Shown in pieces: positions 23,123-35,707 of a stretch of DNA of 64,000 nucleotides. Where the stretch lies: positions 49,655,030 through 49,719,029 of the forward strand of contig CM022302.1 of the NCBI GenBank assembly GCA_011799875.1, given 5' to 3'. Below the pieces are notes generated by a model. That model was not told the DNA's origin. It made no database searches and saw only the letters and a list, made by a program, of their open reading frames with translations. This stretch comes from Thinopyrum elongatum. Taxonomy: Eukaryota > Streptophyta > Magnoliopsida > Poales > Poaceae. Numbering within the stretch: position 1 is the first letter of the stretch; the number at the start of each line of letters is the position of its first letter. Both the position numbers and the translations under genes were made by a program.

Positions 23123-24395
23123 ATGGCATCATGAGCTAGGTCTATGCGTAGTTTCTATGCACGAGTAGAACACAAGTTGTTGTGGGCGTCGATTTTGTCA
23201 ATTTACTTGCTATTACTAGTCTTATCTTGATTCGGCGGCATCGTGGGATGAAGCGGCCCGGACCGACCTTACACATATGCTTACGTGAGACAGGTTCCAC
23301 TGACTGACATGCACTAGTTGCGTAAGGTGGCTAGCGGGTGTCTGTCTCTCCCACTTTAGTCGGATCGTGATTCGATGAAAAGGGTCCTTATGAAGGGTAA
23401 ATAGAAATTGGCATATCATGTTGTGGTTTTGGCGTAGGTAAGAAACGTTCTTGCTAGAAACCTATAGCAGCCACGTAAAAATTTGCAACAACAATTAGAG
23501 GACGTCTAACTTGTTCTTGCAGCATATGCCGTGTGATGTGATATGGCCAAAAGGATGTGATGAATGATATATGTGATGTATGAGATTGATCATGTTCTTG
23601 TAATAGGAATCATGACTTGCATGTCGATGAATATGACAACCGGCAGGAGCCATAGGAGTTGTCTTATTTTATTGTATGACCTACGTGTCAATGAAAACGC
23701 CATGTAATTACTTTACTTTATTGCTAACCGTTAGCCATAGTAGTAGAAGTAATAGTTGGCGAGACAACTTCATGAAGACACAATGATGGAGATCATGGTG
23801 TCATGCCGGTGACGATGATGAACATGGTGCCCCGAAGATGGAGATCAAAAGGAGCAAAATGATATTGGCCATATCATGTCACTTTATGATTTGCATGTGA
23901 TGTTTATCATGTTTACATCTTATTTGCTTAGAATGACGGTAGCATAAATAAGATGATCCCTCGCTAAAATTTCAAGAAAGTGTTCCCCCTAACTGTGCAC
24001 CGTTGCGAAGGTTCGTTGTTTCGAAGCACCACGTGATAATCGGGTGTGATAGATTCTAATGTTCGAATACAACGGGTGTAAGCCAGATTTACACATGCAA
24101 AACACTTAGGTTGACTTGACGAGCCTAGCATGTACAGACATGGCCTCGGGACACGGAAGACCGAAAGGTCGAACATGAGTCGTATAGAAGATACGATCAA
24201 CATAGAGATGTTCACCGTTGATGACTAGTCCGTCTCACGTGATGATCGGACACGGCCTAGTCGATTCGGATCATGTATCACTTGGATGACTAGAGGGATG
24301 TCTATCTGAGTGGGAGTTCATTGAATAATTTGATTAGATGAACTTAATTATCATGAACTTAGTCTAAAATCTTTACAATATGTCTTGTAGATCAA
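23123..24395 (+). other. Copia PBS-like site and 5' leader
   Basis: TGGCATCATGAGC at 23124-23136 is a degraded form of the initiator tRNA-Met PBS (TGGTATCAGAGC) used by this group. The remaining ~1.25 kb to the gag ATG has no gene; a long leader with packaging signals is normal for BARE1/Angela elements. Confidence 0.75.
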
Positions 24396-25889
24396 ATGGC
24401 CCACGCTAATGTTGCCCTCAACTTCAACGCGTTCCTAGAGAAAACCAAGCTGAAAGACGATGGTAGCAACTACACGGACTGGGTCCGTAACCTGAGGATT
24501 ATCCTCATAGCTGCCAAGAAAGCATATGTCCTTGAAGCACCGCTAGGTGACGCACCTGTTTTCCCAGCAACTCAAGACGTTATGAACGCCTGGCAGTCGC
24601 GTAGTGATGATTACTCCCTGGTTCAGTGCGGCATGCTTTACAGCTTAGAACCGGGGCTCCAAAAGCATTTTGAGCAACACGGAGCATATGAGATGTTCCA
24701 AGAGCTGAAAATGGTTTTCCAAGCTCATGCCCGAGTCAAGAGATATGAAGTCTCCGACAAGTTCTACAGTTGTAAGATGGAGGAGAATAGTTCTGTCAGC
24801 GTGCATATACTCAAAATGTCTGGGTTGCACAACCGCTTGTCTCAGCTGGGAGTTAATCTCCCGGATGACGCGGTCGTTGATAGAATCCTTCAGTCGCTTC
24901 CACCTAGCTACAAGAGCTTTGTGATGAACTTCAATATGCAGGGGATGGAAAAAACCATTCCTGAGGTATATTCAATGCTGAAATCACCGGAGGTGGAGAT
25001 CAAAAAGGAACATCAAGTGTTGATGGTGAATAAAACCACTAAGTTCAAGAAAGGCAAGGGTAAAAAGAACTTCAAGAAGGACGGCAAGGGAGTTGTCGCG
25101 CCCGGTAAGCAAGCTACCGGGAAGAAGCCAAAGAATGGACCCAAGCCTGAGACTGAATGCTTTTATTGCAAGGGAAACGGTCACTGGAAGCGGAACTGCC
25201 CCAAGTACTTAGCGGATAAGAAGGCCGGCAATACCAAAGGTATATGTGATATACATGTTATTGATGTGTACCTTACCAGCGCTCGTAGTAGCTCCTGGGT
25301 ATTTGATACTGGTGCAGTTGCTCATATTTGTAACTCAAAACAGGAGCTGCGGAATAAGCGGAGACTGGCGAAGGACGAGGTGACGATGCGCGTCGGGAAT
25401 GGTTCCAAGGTCAATGTGATCGCCGTCGGCACGCTACCTCTACATCTACCTTCGGGATTAGTTTTAAACCTCAATAATTGTTATTTAGTACCAGCTTTGA
25501 GCATGAACATTGTATCAGGATCTCGTTTGATGCGAGATGGCTACTCATTTAAATCCGAGAATAATGGTTGTTCTATTTATATGAGAGATATGTTTTATGG
25601 TCAAGCCCCGCTGGTCAATGGTTTATTTTTATTGAATCTCGAACGTGATGTTACACATATTCATAGTGTGAATGCCAAAAGATGTAAGGTTGATAATGAT
25701 AGTCCCACATACTTTTGGCACTGCCGCCTTGGTCACATTGGAGTCAAACGCATGAAGAAACTCCATGCAGATGGACTTTTGGAGTCTCTTGATTATGAAT
25801 CATTTGACACGTGCGAACCATGCCTCATGGGCAAAATGACCAAGACTCCGTTCTCTGGAACAATGGAGCGAGCAACCAACTTATTATAA
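24396..25889 (+). pseudogene. Copia Gag, protease and integrase N-terminus
   Basis: ATG 24396 opens 497 codons. In order: gag (LKDDGSNYTDWVRNLR, near residues 20-35), a Lys-rich basic stretch (about 215-250), a CCHC zinc knuckle (CFYCKGNGHWKRNC, about 257-270), the aspartic protease as WVFDTGAVAHIC (about 304-315), and the integrase HHCC domain (HCRLGHIGVKRMKK...CEPC). It ends at TAA 25887-25889, just before the first integrase catalytic Asp; the next segment continues in the same frame, so this is a single nonsense lesion. Gag assembles particles and protease cuts the polyprotein. Confidence 0.92.
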
Positions 25890-28139
25890 ATCATACATAC
25901 TGATGTGTGCGGTCCAATGAGCGTTGAGGCTCGCGGTGGTTATCGTTATGTTCTCACCCTCACTGATGACTTAAGTAGATATGGGTATGTCTACTTAATG
26001 AAACACAAGTCTGAGACCTTCGAAAAGTTCAAAGAATTTCAGAGTGAGGTTGAGAATCAACGTGACAGGAAAATAAAGTTCTTACGATCAGATCGTCGAG
26101 GGGAATATTTGAGTCACGAATTTGGCACGCACTTAAGGAAATGTGGAATTGTTTCACAACTCACGCCGCCTGGAACACCTCAGCGTAATGGTGTGTCCGA
26201 ACATCGTAATCGCACTCTATTAGATATGGTGCGATCTATGATGTCTCTTACCGATCTACCGCTATCATTTTGGGGTTATGCTTTAGAGACTGCCGCATTC
26301 ACTTTAAATAGGGCTCTGTCGAAATCCGTTGAGACGACACCGTATGAATTATGGTTTGGGAAGAAACCTCAGCTGTCGTTTCAGAAAGTTTGGGGATGCG
26401 ATGCTTATGTCAAGAAACTTCAACCTGAAAAGCTCGAACCCAAATCGGAAAAATGCGTCTTCATAGGATACCCTAAGGAAACTATTGGGTATACCTTCTA
26501 CCTTAGATCCGAAGGCAAGATCTTTGTTGCCAAGAATGGATCCTTTCTAGAGAAAGAGTTTCTCTCGAAAGAAGTAAGTGGGAGGAAAGTAGAACTTGAT
26601 GAGGTACCCCCTCTTGAACCGGAGAGTAGCGCAGCTCAGGAAGACGTTTCTGTGGTGCCTGCACCGACTAGAGAGAAAGTTAATGATGATGATCATGAAA
26701 CTTCGGATCAAGTTGCTACTGAACTTCGTAGGTCCACGAGGACACGTTCCGCACCAGAGTGGTACGGCAACCCTGTCCTGGAAATCATGTTGTTAGACAA
26801 CAGTGAACCTTCGAACTATGAAGAAGCGATGGCGGGCCCGGATTCCAACAAATGGCTTGAAGCCATGAAATCCGAGATAGGATCCATGTATGAAAACGAA
26901 TTATGGACTTTGATAGACTTGCCCGATGATCGGCAAGCCATAGAGAACAAATGGATCTTTAAGAAGAAGACAGACGCGGATGGTAATGTGACCATCTATA
27001 AGGCTCGACTTGTCGCTAAGGGTTATCGACAAGTTCAAGGGGTTGACTACGATGAGACCTTCTCACCCGTAGCGAAGCTGAAGTCCATCCGAATCATGTT
27101 AGCAATTGCCACATTCTATGATTATGAGATATGGCAAATGGGCGTCAAAACGGCATTCCTTAATGGTTTCCTTAAGGAAGAATTGTATATGATGCAGCCG
27201 GAAGGTTTTGTCGATCCTAATAATGCTGACAAGGTATGCAAGCTCCAGCGCTCAATCTATGGGCTGGTGCAAGCATCTCAGAGTTGGAACATTCGCTTTG
27301 ATGAGATGATCAAAGCGTTTGGGTTTACACAGACTTATGGAGAAGCCTGTGTTTACAAGAAAGTGAGTGGGAGCTCTGTAGCATTTCTCATATTATATGT
27401 GGATGACATACTATTAATGGGAAATGATATAGAATTCTTGGAAAGCATAAAGGGCTACTTGAATAAGTGTTTTTCAATGAAGGACCTTGGAGAAGCTGCT
27501 TACATATTAGGCATCAAGATCTATAGAGATAGATCGAGACGCCTCATTGGTCTTTCGCAAAGCACATACCTTGACAAGATATTGAAGAAGTTCAATATGG
27601 ATCAGTCCAAGAAGGGGTTCTTGCCTGTGTTGCAAGGTGTGAGATTGAGCACGGCTCAATGCCCGACCTCGGCAGAAGATAGAGAAAAGATGAGTGGCAT
27701 CCCCTATGCCTCAGCCATAGGGTCTATTATGTATGCCATGCTGTGTACCAGACCTGATGTGAACCTCGCCGTAAGTTTGGTAGGGAGGTACCAAAGTAAT
27801 CCCGGCATGGAACACTGGACAGCGGTCAAGAACATCCTGAAGTACCTGAAAAGGACTAAGGATATGTTTCTCGTTTATGGAGGTGCCGAAGAGCTCGTCG
27901 TAAAGGGTTACGTCGACGCTAGCTTCGACACAGATCTGGATGACTCCAAGTCACAAACCGGATACGTGTATATTTTGAATGGTGGGGCAGTCAGCTGGTG
28001 CAGTTGCAAGCAAAGCGTCGTGGCGGGATCTACATGTGAAGCAGAGTACATAGCAGCCTCGGAGGCAGCACAGGAAGCAGTCTGGATGAAGGAGTTCATC
28101 ACCGACCAAGAGTTATTCCCAATGCGTCGGGCCCAATGA
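25890..28139 (+). pseudogene. Copia integrase core, RT and most of RNase H
   Basis: Same frame as the previous segment. Integrase core: HTDVCGPM, then RSDRRGEYLSHEF, where Arg replaces a residue usually Gly in RSDRGGEY of this group, then NGVSEHRNR with the catalytic Glu. RT follows with WIFKKKTDADGN, KARLVAKGY, VKTAFLNGFL and the active site YVDDILLMG. RNase H has GYVDASFDTDLDD and CEAEYIAASEA. It ends at TGA 28137-28139 because of a frameshift. Integrase before RT is diagnostic of Copia. Confidence 0.93.
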
Positions 28140-28378
28140 CTCTCTTCTGTGACAACACTAGAGCTATTGCCCTTGCCAAGGAGCCCAGATTTCACAAGAA
28201 GACCAGGCATATCAAGCGTCGCTTCAACTCCATTCGTTAACATGTTCAAGATGGAGACATAGGTATTTGTAAAGTGCATACGGATCTGAATGTCGCAGAT
28301 CCATTGACTAAACCTCTTCCACGAGCAAAACATGATCAACACCAGAACTCTATGGGTGTTCGATTCATCACAATGTAA
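28124..28378 (+). pseudogene. Copia RNase H C-terminus, out of frame
   Basis: In the shifted frame the sequence continues with TLFCDNTRAIALAKEP, HKKTRHIKRRFN, then TAA at 28238-28240, and after it VHTDLNVADPLTKPLPRAK to the natural stop at 28376-28378. This is the conserved end of BARE1-group pol. DNTRAI has Arg where related elements have Gly. Confidence 0.88.
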
Positions 28379-28410
28379 CTAGATTATTTACTCTAGTGGA
28401 AGTGGGAGAC

Positions 28411-30135
28411 TGTTGGAAATATGCCCTAGAGGCAATAATAAAGTGGTTATTGTTATATTTCCTTGTTCATGATAATTGTCTATTGTTCATGCTATAATTG
28501 TATTAACCGGATACCGTAATACATGTGTGAATACATAGATCACAGAATGTCCCTAGTAAGCCTCTAGTTGACTAGCTCGTTGATCAATAGATGGTTATGG
28601 TTTCCTGACCATGGACATTAGATGTCGTTGATAACGGGATCACATCATTAGGAGAATGATGTGATGGACAAGACCCAATCCTAAGCATAGCACAAGATCG
28701 TGTAGTTCGTTTGCTAGAGCTTTTCTAATGTCAAGTATCATTTCCTTGGACCATGAGATTGTGCAACTCCCGGATACCGTAGGAATGCTTTGGGTGTGCC
28801 AAATGTCACAACGTAACTGGGTGGCTATAAAGGCACACTACGGGTATCTCCGAAAGTGTCTATTGGGTTGGCACGAATCGAGACTGGATTTGTCACTCCG
28901 TGTGACGGAGAGGTATCTCTGGGCCCACTCGGTAGGACATCATCATAATGAGCTCAATGTGACCAAGGAGTTGATCACGGGATGATGTGTTACAAATGAG
29001 TAAAGAGACTTGCCGGTAACGAGATTGAACAAGGTATAGGGATACCGACGATCGAATCTCGGGCAAGTATCATACCGGTAGACAAAGGGAATTGTGTACG
29101 GGATTGATTGAATCCTCGACATCGTGGTTCATCCGATGAGATCATCGTGGAACATGTGGGAGCCAACATGGGTATCCAGATCCCGCTGTTGGTTATTGGC
29201 CGGAGAGATGTCTCGGTCATGTCTGCATGGTTCCCGAACCCGTAGGGTCTACACACTTAAGGTTCGATGACGCTAGGGTTGTTATGGGAAATAGTATGTG
29301 GTTACCGAATGTTGTTCGGAGTCCCAGATGAGATCCCGGACATCACGAGGAGTTCCGGAATGGTCCGGAGGTGAAGATTTATATATGGGAAGTCCTCATA
29401 CGGTCACCGAAAGTATTTGGGGGTTTGCCGGTATTGTACCGGGACCACCGAAGGGGTTCCGGGGGTCCACCGGGAGGGTCCACCTACCCCGGAGGGCTCT
29501 ATGGGCTGTATGTGGGAGGGAACCAGCCCCTAAGTGGGCTGGGCGCCATCCCCCCCTAGGGCCCATGCGCCTAGGGTTTAGGGGAAACCCTAAAGGGGGG
29601 CGCCCTCCTTGGCTTGGGGGGCAAGCCCCCTTCCCCTGGCCGCCGCCCCCCCTCTAGATCTGATCTAGAGGGGCCGGCCCCCTTTCCCCTTGGCCCTATA
29701 AATAGAGGGGAGGAGGGAGGGCAACAGCACCTCATCCAAGGCGCAGCCCTCCCCCACTCCAACACCCCCTCCTCCTCCGTTGAGCTTGGCGAAGCCCTGC
29801 CGGAGAACTGCCAACTCCACCACCACGCCGTCATGCTGCCGGAGTTGTCTTCCCCAACCTCTCCCTCCTCCCTACTGGATCAAGGCACGGGAGACGTCAC
29901 CGGGCTGCACGTGTGTTGAACGCGGAGGCGCCATTGTTCGGTGTTTAGATCGGAATCGACCGCGATCTGAATCGCTACGTGTACGACTCCTCCAACCGCG
30001 TTCTTTCAACGCTTCCGCATCGCGATCTTCAAGGGTATGAAGATGCACTCCTCTCTCTCTTGTTGCTAGTCTCTCCATAGATTGATCTTGGTGATGCGTA
30101 GGAATTTTTTTGATTTACTACTACGTTCCCCAACA
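28411..30135 (+). repeat. 3' LTR of the Copia element
   Basis: TGTTGGAAATATGCCC...GTTCCCCAACA, 1725 bp, preceded by the purine tract GGAAGTGGGAGAC (28398-28410). Its TATA box is 29697-29704. Directly after it the antisense gag of element 3 resumes. Confidence 0.93.
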
Positions 30136-30514
30136 CTAGATGCATAGGATAAAAAATTTGGTGAAATTCCAGTTTCAATCGATTCTAGTTCCAAGATCCA
30201 ATATCATCGCATAGCCTATACCATGTCAATACTTTTCCCTTCAAAGATAAAGGGAAAACCTTCTTCTTAGCTTCATCTCCGGATAAACCTGCAAGCTTAA
30301 ATAATCCACAAATTTCATCCACATATATCAAGTGCATATCAGGATGTTCAGTTCCATCTCCTGCATAAGGATTAGCTAGCAGTTGTTCTATCATACCCGA
30401 AGGAATTTTATAACCAATATTTTCAGTAGGTGCAGTAGGTTGAGGGGCAACTAATTGTGCTTCCGGTCGAGGTGAAGATACCTCGAACAAACCCCTCAAA
30501 GGATGGTCTTCCAT
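30136..30514 (-). pseudogene. Gag N-terminus of element 3
   Basis: MEDHPLRGLFEVSSPRPE from ATG 30514 (minus), then IPSGMIEQLLANPYAGDG and the Retrotrans_gag start FPLSLKGKVLTWYRL, as in element 2. An in-frame TAG follows DIGSWN (stop codon within about 30185-30188) and the Copia insertion truncates the rest. Confidence 0.85.
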
Positions 30515-30620
30515 AGTAGCAAGTGACAATAAATTTTAGCATATAGTAATAATTTTTCTATACCAATTTCCACTTACCAAGAGCGCTTCAGTCCCCGGCA
30601 ACGGCGCCAGAAAAGAGTCT

Positions 30621-32133
30621 TGATGACCCACAAGTATAGGGGATCATAGTCCTTTCGATAAGTAAGAGTGTCAAACCCAACGAGGAGCAGAAGGAAATGA
30701 CAAGTGGTTTTCAGAAAGGTATTTTCTGCAAGCACTGAAATAGTCGATAACAGGTAGTTTGGAGCAAGATAATTTGTAACGGACAAGTAACAGTAACGGT
30801 AAATAAAGTGCAGTAAGGTAGCCCAATCCTTTTGTGGCAAAGGACAGGCCAAAACGGTCTCTTATAATAAGCAAAGTGTTCTTGAGGGCACATGAGAATT
30901 TCATCTAGTCACTTTCATCATGTTGGTTTGATTTGCCTTCGCTACTTTGATAATTTGATATGTGGGTGGACCGGTGCTTGGGTGCTGTTCCTACTTGAAC
31001 AAACCTCCCACTTATGATTAACCCCCTCGCAAGCATCCGCAACTACAAGGAAAGTATTAAGATAAAATCTAACCATAGCATTAAACATTTGGATCCAAAT
31101 CGGTCCCTTACAAAGTAGCACATAAACTAGGGTTTAAGCTTCTATCACTCTAGGAACCCATAATCTAATAACTACTCCACAATGCATTCCCTTAGGCCCA
31201 AACACGGTGAAGTGCCATGTAGTCGACGTTCACATGACACCACTAAGGGAATCACAACATACATATCATCAAAATATCGAACACATATCAAATTCACATG
31301 ATTACTTGCAACATGACTTCTCCCGTGACCTCAAGAACAAAAGTAACTACTCACAAATGATATTCATGCTCAAGATCAGAGGGGTATTAAATAGCATATT
31401 GGATCTGAACATATAATCTTCCACCAAATAAACCATATAGTAATCAACTACAAGATGTAATCAACACTACTAGTCACCCACAGGTACCAATCTGAGGTTC
31501 CGGTACAAAGATTGAATACAAGAGATGAACTAGGTTTTGAGAGGAGAAGGTGCTTTTGAAGATGTTGATGGAGATTGCCCTCCCAAAGATGAGAGGGTTG
31601 TTGGTGATGACGATGGCTTCGATTTCCCCCTCCGGGAGGGAAGTTCCCCTGGCGGAATCGCTCCGCGGGAGGGCAAAAGTGCTCCTACCCAAGTTCGGCC
31701 TCAAGACGGCGGTGCTTCGTCCCGAAAGTCCTCTCCTTATTTTTTCTAGGTCAAAATGACCTATATACCAGAATATGGGCACCGGAGGTGGGCTCGGCTG
31801 AGCACAACCCACCAGGGCGCTCCTGGGAGGCCTGGCGCGCCCTGGTGTCTTGTGCTCACCAGGTGGCCCTCATCCGGTAGTTATTTGCTCCAGTATTTTT
31901 CATATATTCCAAAATAATTCTCCGTAAATTTTCAGCTCCTTTGGAGATGTGCAGAATAGGTGCCCTGACGTAGCTTTTTCAGGTCCAGAATTCCAGCTGC
32001 CGGCATTCTCCCTCTTTGTGTAAAAATTGCATATTATGAGAGAAAAGGCATTAGAATTACTCCATAAAGCATTATTATGCATAAAAACATTATAAATAAC
32101 AGTAGGAAAACATGATGAAAAATGGACGTATCA
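30621..32133 (-). repeat. 5' LTR of element 3
   Basis: Same family as the LTRs of element 2: minus strand TGATACGTCCATTTTTC...TGTGGGTCATCA, 1513 bp. A CTATATA box is at 31761-31767 (plus coordinates) and the GC-rich inverted repeat at 31803-31854. No mate LTR is present in the window. Confidence 0.88.
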
Positions 32134-33147
32134 CATGTGAGTAGTCCGACTGCTCAGAATAAATTTACCTTGATAGGATGCACGTCTTTGGAGTATGGAG
32201 GCACCCACTGCCCCCCCCCCCCCCCCCCCGGGGGTTGTCTCGGGCGCAAGTGATGGCCTTGATCTTGGACCCCACGCCCTTCTCGCTGAGCTCCTCTGGG
32301 TGCACCCGAGTGGGATCACTCGGCCCCTCATACATCCACATGGGGTGGGCCCTGGCTTGAAGCGGATGGATCCTTCGAGGGAGGAAATCTCCAGCAGATC
32401 CATTCCGTTCACGCCAGCGTTCACAACCCCGACAAGAGCAGAGGCCAGGATGCCGACCTCCGTCTTCTCCTCCCTTGCCACCAAAAGGGACTTGGGGGCC
32501 CGCACCCTTTCTACCGAGTAAGGGGGCAGGCTCGTCTGGATGTCAGCCCTAGAGACGTCCTGGCAGTAGAACCAAGTTCCTTGCCATCCCTTAACTGAGT
32601 CGGGAAAACTCATCTTGGGGAAGGCACTGCCGCCCCGGAGCTGGATGCCCAGTCCCCCGCACAGTTGGGTGACGTGGGTCTCCTCACCAGTCGGCGAATC
32701 CTTTTTCACGGTCATCGACCGGCAAGTGAATATGTGCTTGAAGAGGCCCTAGTGGGGATGACAACCGAGGAAGTTTTCACAAAGAGAAATGAAAGCCGAA
32801 AGATAGATGATGGCATTGGGAGGAAGATGGAGGAGCTGTGCACCGAAATAGTCAAGAAACGCTCAGAAGAAAGTATGGGGAAGCATCGAGAAACCTCTCT
32901 CGATGTGAGTGACCAGAAGGATGCGTTCGTCCTCCTGCGGCGTCGGCTGGACCTCCCCCGCCACCGGGCGACACCATCCGTCGTTCGGAATGAGCCCCTC
33001 TGCGGCGAGTTCCTCCAACCGCCTGGCCGAGACACGCGAGGGGATCCAATCCCCTAACGCGCCCCCTGCAGCCGTGCTGGAGCCCGAGGAGGAAGCTTTC
33101 CCAGCCTTCTTCGCCTTCTCCGCTTTGGCCGTGGAGTCCTTCGCCAT
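32134..33147 (-). pseudogene. Gag-like ORF of the Transposase_28 (putative gypsy-type) family, frameshifted
   Basis: ATG 33147 begins MAKDSTAKAEKAKKAGK, then RLEELAAEGLIP and HIERGFSMLPHTFF. After a frame change the minus strand encodes a segment of the LHLPPNAI...LCENFLGC pattern, and after another change EETHVTQLCGGLGIQLR...GWQGTWFYCQD. These are the successive blocks of the plant PF04195-type gag N-terminal domain, recognised by pattern. At least two frame breaks are present, and a 19-base C run (32211-32229) disrupts the 3' part. Truncated at 32134. Confidence 0.65.
32211..32229. repeat. Poly-C tract
   Basis: Nineteen C followed by GGGGG. It lies in the gag-like ORF and is both a likely slippage site and a likely sequencing or assembly weak point. 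Confidence 0.9.
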
Positions 33148-34052
33148 GGATTCGGTCGTCTGATGCGCTCGAGTGGAGAAGAGAAGCGGAGGCATCGAGA
33201 GGAAGAGAAGGGTATCTGGAGGCCTGACCCCAACCCCCAAATCCTTTTATGTCTCTTGTAAAATCACGCGTCGGATCTTGCGCCGCTGATCTCTAGATCT
33301 ACAGTGCACGCGACAGGGCATTGCGCAGGGAAGCTGCGGCATGTGGTGGATTCAGCGGGCGAAAATCGAGGCGTCACGCCCCCACTTTCCCCACTAACGC
33401 ACGTCGTTACCGCTTCCGCGGGCGCACGCACAAATTCAAATCCGGAGATTTTCGGAGCAGATCAATCTGATTTATTGCCCACGATTCCTTTTCTGAAGGA
33501 CGTATGTCAGCCCGATTGACCACCCTCCGCGGGTATTCATACACTCGGCCACGTAAAACAACCGAATGGAGTCTTCTTCGGGATTGCTATGAGGCGAGCT
33601 TGATGCCCCTTCGCGGGTTGACTTGGCCCTTTCAGTAGGCTCCAAGGCGCATGACTCATAAACCTGGACTCGTAGAAGGCCTGCGCTGGCGTTACCCTGG
33701 GATAAGGAGTGGCATCTCTCGGAAGAATCAGACCACACACCAACTTCGCCACTCGAGTTGTAATGGCATGCCCTCACTCAGGCCCCAAGTCTATCTCCTC
33801 CGAGAGACAAACGAATGCCACTGGGTTTTCCATGGCGGTCAACAACGCCCGGTCATCTGGGAAAACTTGTAGTCCAGAATCCGTTGTGTTTTCGTCTAAG
33901 GAGTAGCGAGCCACGACTCGGAAACGTATTCCGAGTGCTCCAGCAACACTCGGAATTAACCGAAGGTTCGGCCCGTTCGTCCTACAAAACCTCAATCGAT
34001 TCGGGGGCTAATGATGAGGTCACCTATTATAGGTAGGGTCAAGGACCCATCA

Positions 34053-34329
34053 TATGGGACTCACGTGTCGGCCATGTTGAATCTGGCAGTCGAAGGCACT
34101 TGATCAGCCTCGCCCTCCTCCTACTCCTCTCCTCCTCCGGCTCCGCGTCCTCCATGGCCGCGTCCGGTGCCTGCTGCTCCATGCCCACCTCCTCCTCCTC
34201 CGGCTCCGGCGAGTCCGGAGGCAGGCCGACTGCAATTCGAGCGGCACACCATGCCCGCATCTTCTCAAGGAGCTCTAACCGGCGCTCCGGAGTCACCATT
34301 GTGTAGGTGGTGATCCACTGCCCCGCCAT
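34053..34329 (-). CDS. Truncated hypothetical protein next to an LTR
   Basis: ATG 34329 (minus) starts MAGQWITTYTMVTPERRLEL and runs through an acidic Glu/Pro-rich part to an Arg-rich end (EEERSRRRARLIKC). The frame passes into the presumed LTR at 34052 and stops at 34039, so the original C-terminus is lost. Upstream is GC-rich sequence to about 34600 that may be its 5' region. I do not recognise the family; an ORF of an unclassified transposon is as likely as a host gene. Confidence 0.35.
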
Positions 34330-35481
34330 GGCTATAGGCGGACGACGAGCTCCGAGCTGCGAGCGGATGTAGAGTGGCGGCGCGGAGAAGAAGGAAATGG
34401 GACTATGGCTAGGGTCGGGGGTTGCCGCCCGGCTTAAACAGACGGATTTGGCCCCTTGGGCGACAAACAGGAGTGGCGTTCTCGCCGGGCCGATGGGTTT
34501 CAATGAGAATCCGCATGGGCCCCGTACGCCAGTTCGACGTGGCAGACACGACTATGACCGGTCACTATCCGGGCGTAGACGTATAGGGGCCGTTTGAGAA
34601 TCCTAGTTGTAGATGCGCTTATGCTCGGTTTCCTTTTTCTTAGTTATTTCGTTTGCAAAGTGCCTTTTTATATTTCTGGAAAGTTAAAGTTTTCTCAGGC
34701 CATGTTCGGTTTTGAGGGGTTTGGTCCCAACAGGGAATTAATCACAATGGGATTCGAGTAAAGCCCCATCCCTTGTAATCCTAGTCTAGTTCACTTGGCC
34801 AGGGATTGAACAGAATTTTTACAGGGAATTCAGTTTAAAAAATTGCAGTGGTAAACATTCATCCTCGAATATAAAGGGAATACGGTGTAAAAGGCACTTC
34901 CACTGTTTTAGACATTATATTTGAAGTAGAAAAACATTTACTCAGAATGATTGTAAATTTTCAGAGATACAAAAATAATGTGAGGTCATCATGCCAAACA
35001 CATAATAGGATTTAAGAAAACTGAAACATCCACGAAGCTCAAAGAAATAAAACATCGGCGGCCATATAACTGGATCATCATGAAGTAGGGGAACGTTCAG
35101 CATATTGGACTGCAAGGCGAGATACCGTTCGCAGGAGAACGATCAACAATGACATCTAGTAGCTGCACATGAGCTGAAAAAAAGCGACAATATTAAAAGA
35201 AGAAAGACCGGCTCTTTGTGCGACATGTATATGGAAAATATGTATGTAAGCATATTGACAAGAATAACTCATGATGCAAAGACAACACAAATCATGAACA
35301 AGTTGTTAAGAACTAGCGGTCTAACTCAAAGGCACACCTTTTACATAGGAAGAACTAGATAGAAACTAATCAACTTAATACACTAGAAACTTAAACAAAA
35401 ATAAATCATTCATCATCTTAATAATAATTATGTAACCATGACAAAAAGACATGTGCATAGAAAAAGTATAAATTATCTCAC

Positions 35482-35565
35482 CTTTTCAACCAACATATAT
35501 AGCACATTGGCAGATCTCTTGTGTTCAGAGATTTGGATCCACCCATTTCCACCCAACTCCCCTGC
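35482..35565 (-). other. Candidate second exon of the F-box gene
   Basis: On the minus strand an acceptor (TATAG) precedes GCAGGGGAGTTGGG and a donor (AAAAG then GTGAGA) ends the block. The F-box ORF holds a donor-like CTGCAG then GTAATA at 36320/36319. Splicing there would keep the frame for about 13 codons before a TGA inside this block. Inference only; the unspliced ORF also ends naturally at 36294. Confidence 0.3.
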
Positions 35566-35707
35566 CTATATCAAAAGAAGCACAATAAATCAATGAAAAA
35601 ACATGGAGAAGTTGGATCATGAGAATGCAATGTACGCTTTTGTGACAACTACAGTACATGAAACCACATCCGCTGTCAGGTGGAAGAGATAATTATAATA
35701 TGGAAAA

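Larger units (their letters stand above)
21242..30135 (+). mobile_element. Angela/BARE1/WIS-like Copia retrotransposon with an extra internal 3' end on its left
   Basis: Two LTRs (21396-23122 and 28411-30135) differ at about 40 positions by eye, about 97-98% identity. Between them lie a PBS-like site, a 1.27-kb leader, a gag-pol reading frame with few lesions, and a purine-rich tract. Left of the 5' LTR is 154 bp of this element's own internal 3' end, so there is no simple target duplication. The arrangement is internal end-LTR-internal-LTR, as left by unequal recombination or a truncated tandem copy. It sits in a third Athila element. Confidence 0.93.
30136..32133 (-). mobile_element. Element 3, right fragment: Athila gag, PBS and 5' LTR
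   Basis: In minus-strand order: an LTR (32133-30621), a PBS TGGCGCCGTTGCCGGGGA (30592-30609) and gag from ATG 30514. Compared with element 2, about 700 bp between this piece and 21010-21241 is missing, and everything beyond the protease is gone. The copy was therefore deleted as well as interrupted. Confidence 0.88.
32134..34052 (-). mobile_element. 5' end of a different Gypsy element (putative gypsy-type, Transposase_28-like gag)
   Basis: The minus strand starts TGATGGGTCCTTGACCC at 34052, which looks like an LTR start, and leads to a gag-like reading frame beginning at 33147. The LTR's inner end and the PBS could not be placed. The copy is truncated at 32134 where element 3 begins. A TATA-like CATAAAAGG lies on the minus strand near 33246-33254. 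Confidence 0.6.

Noticed and set aside
22284..23132. Pro/Gly-rich ORFs up to 206 codons in the Copia LTRs
   Set aside because: Repeated in both LTRs (also 29298-30078) and formed by GC-rich U3/R sequence; not genes.
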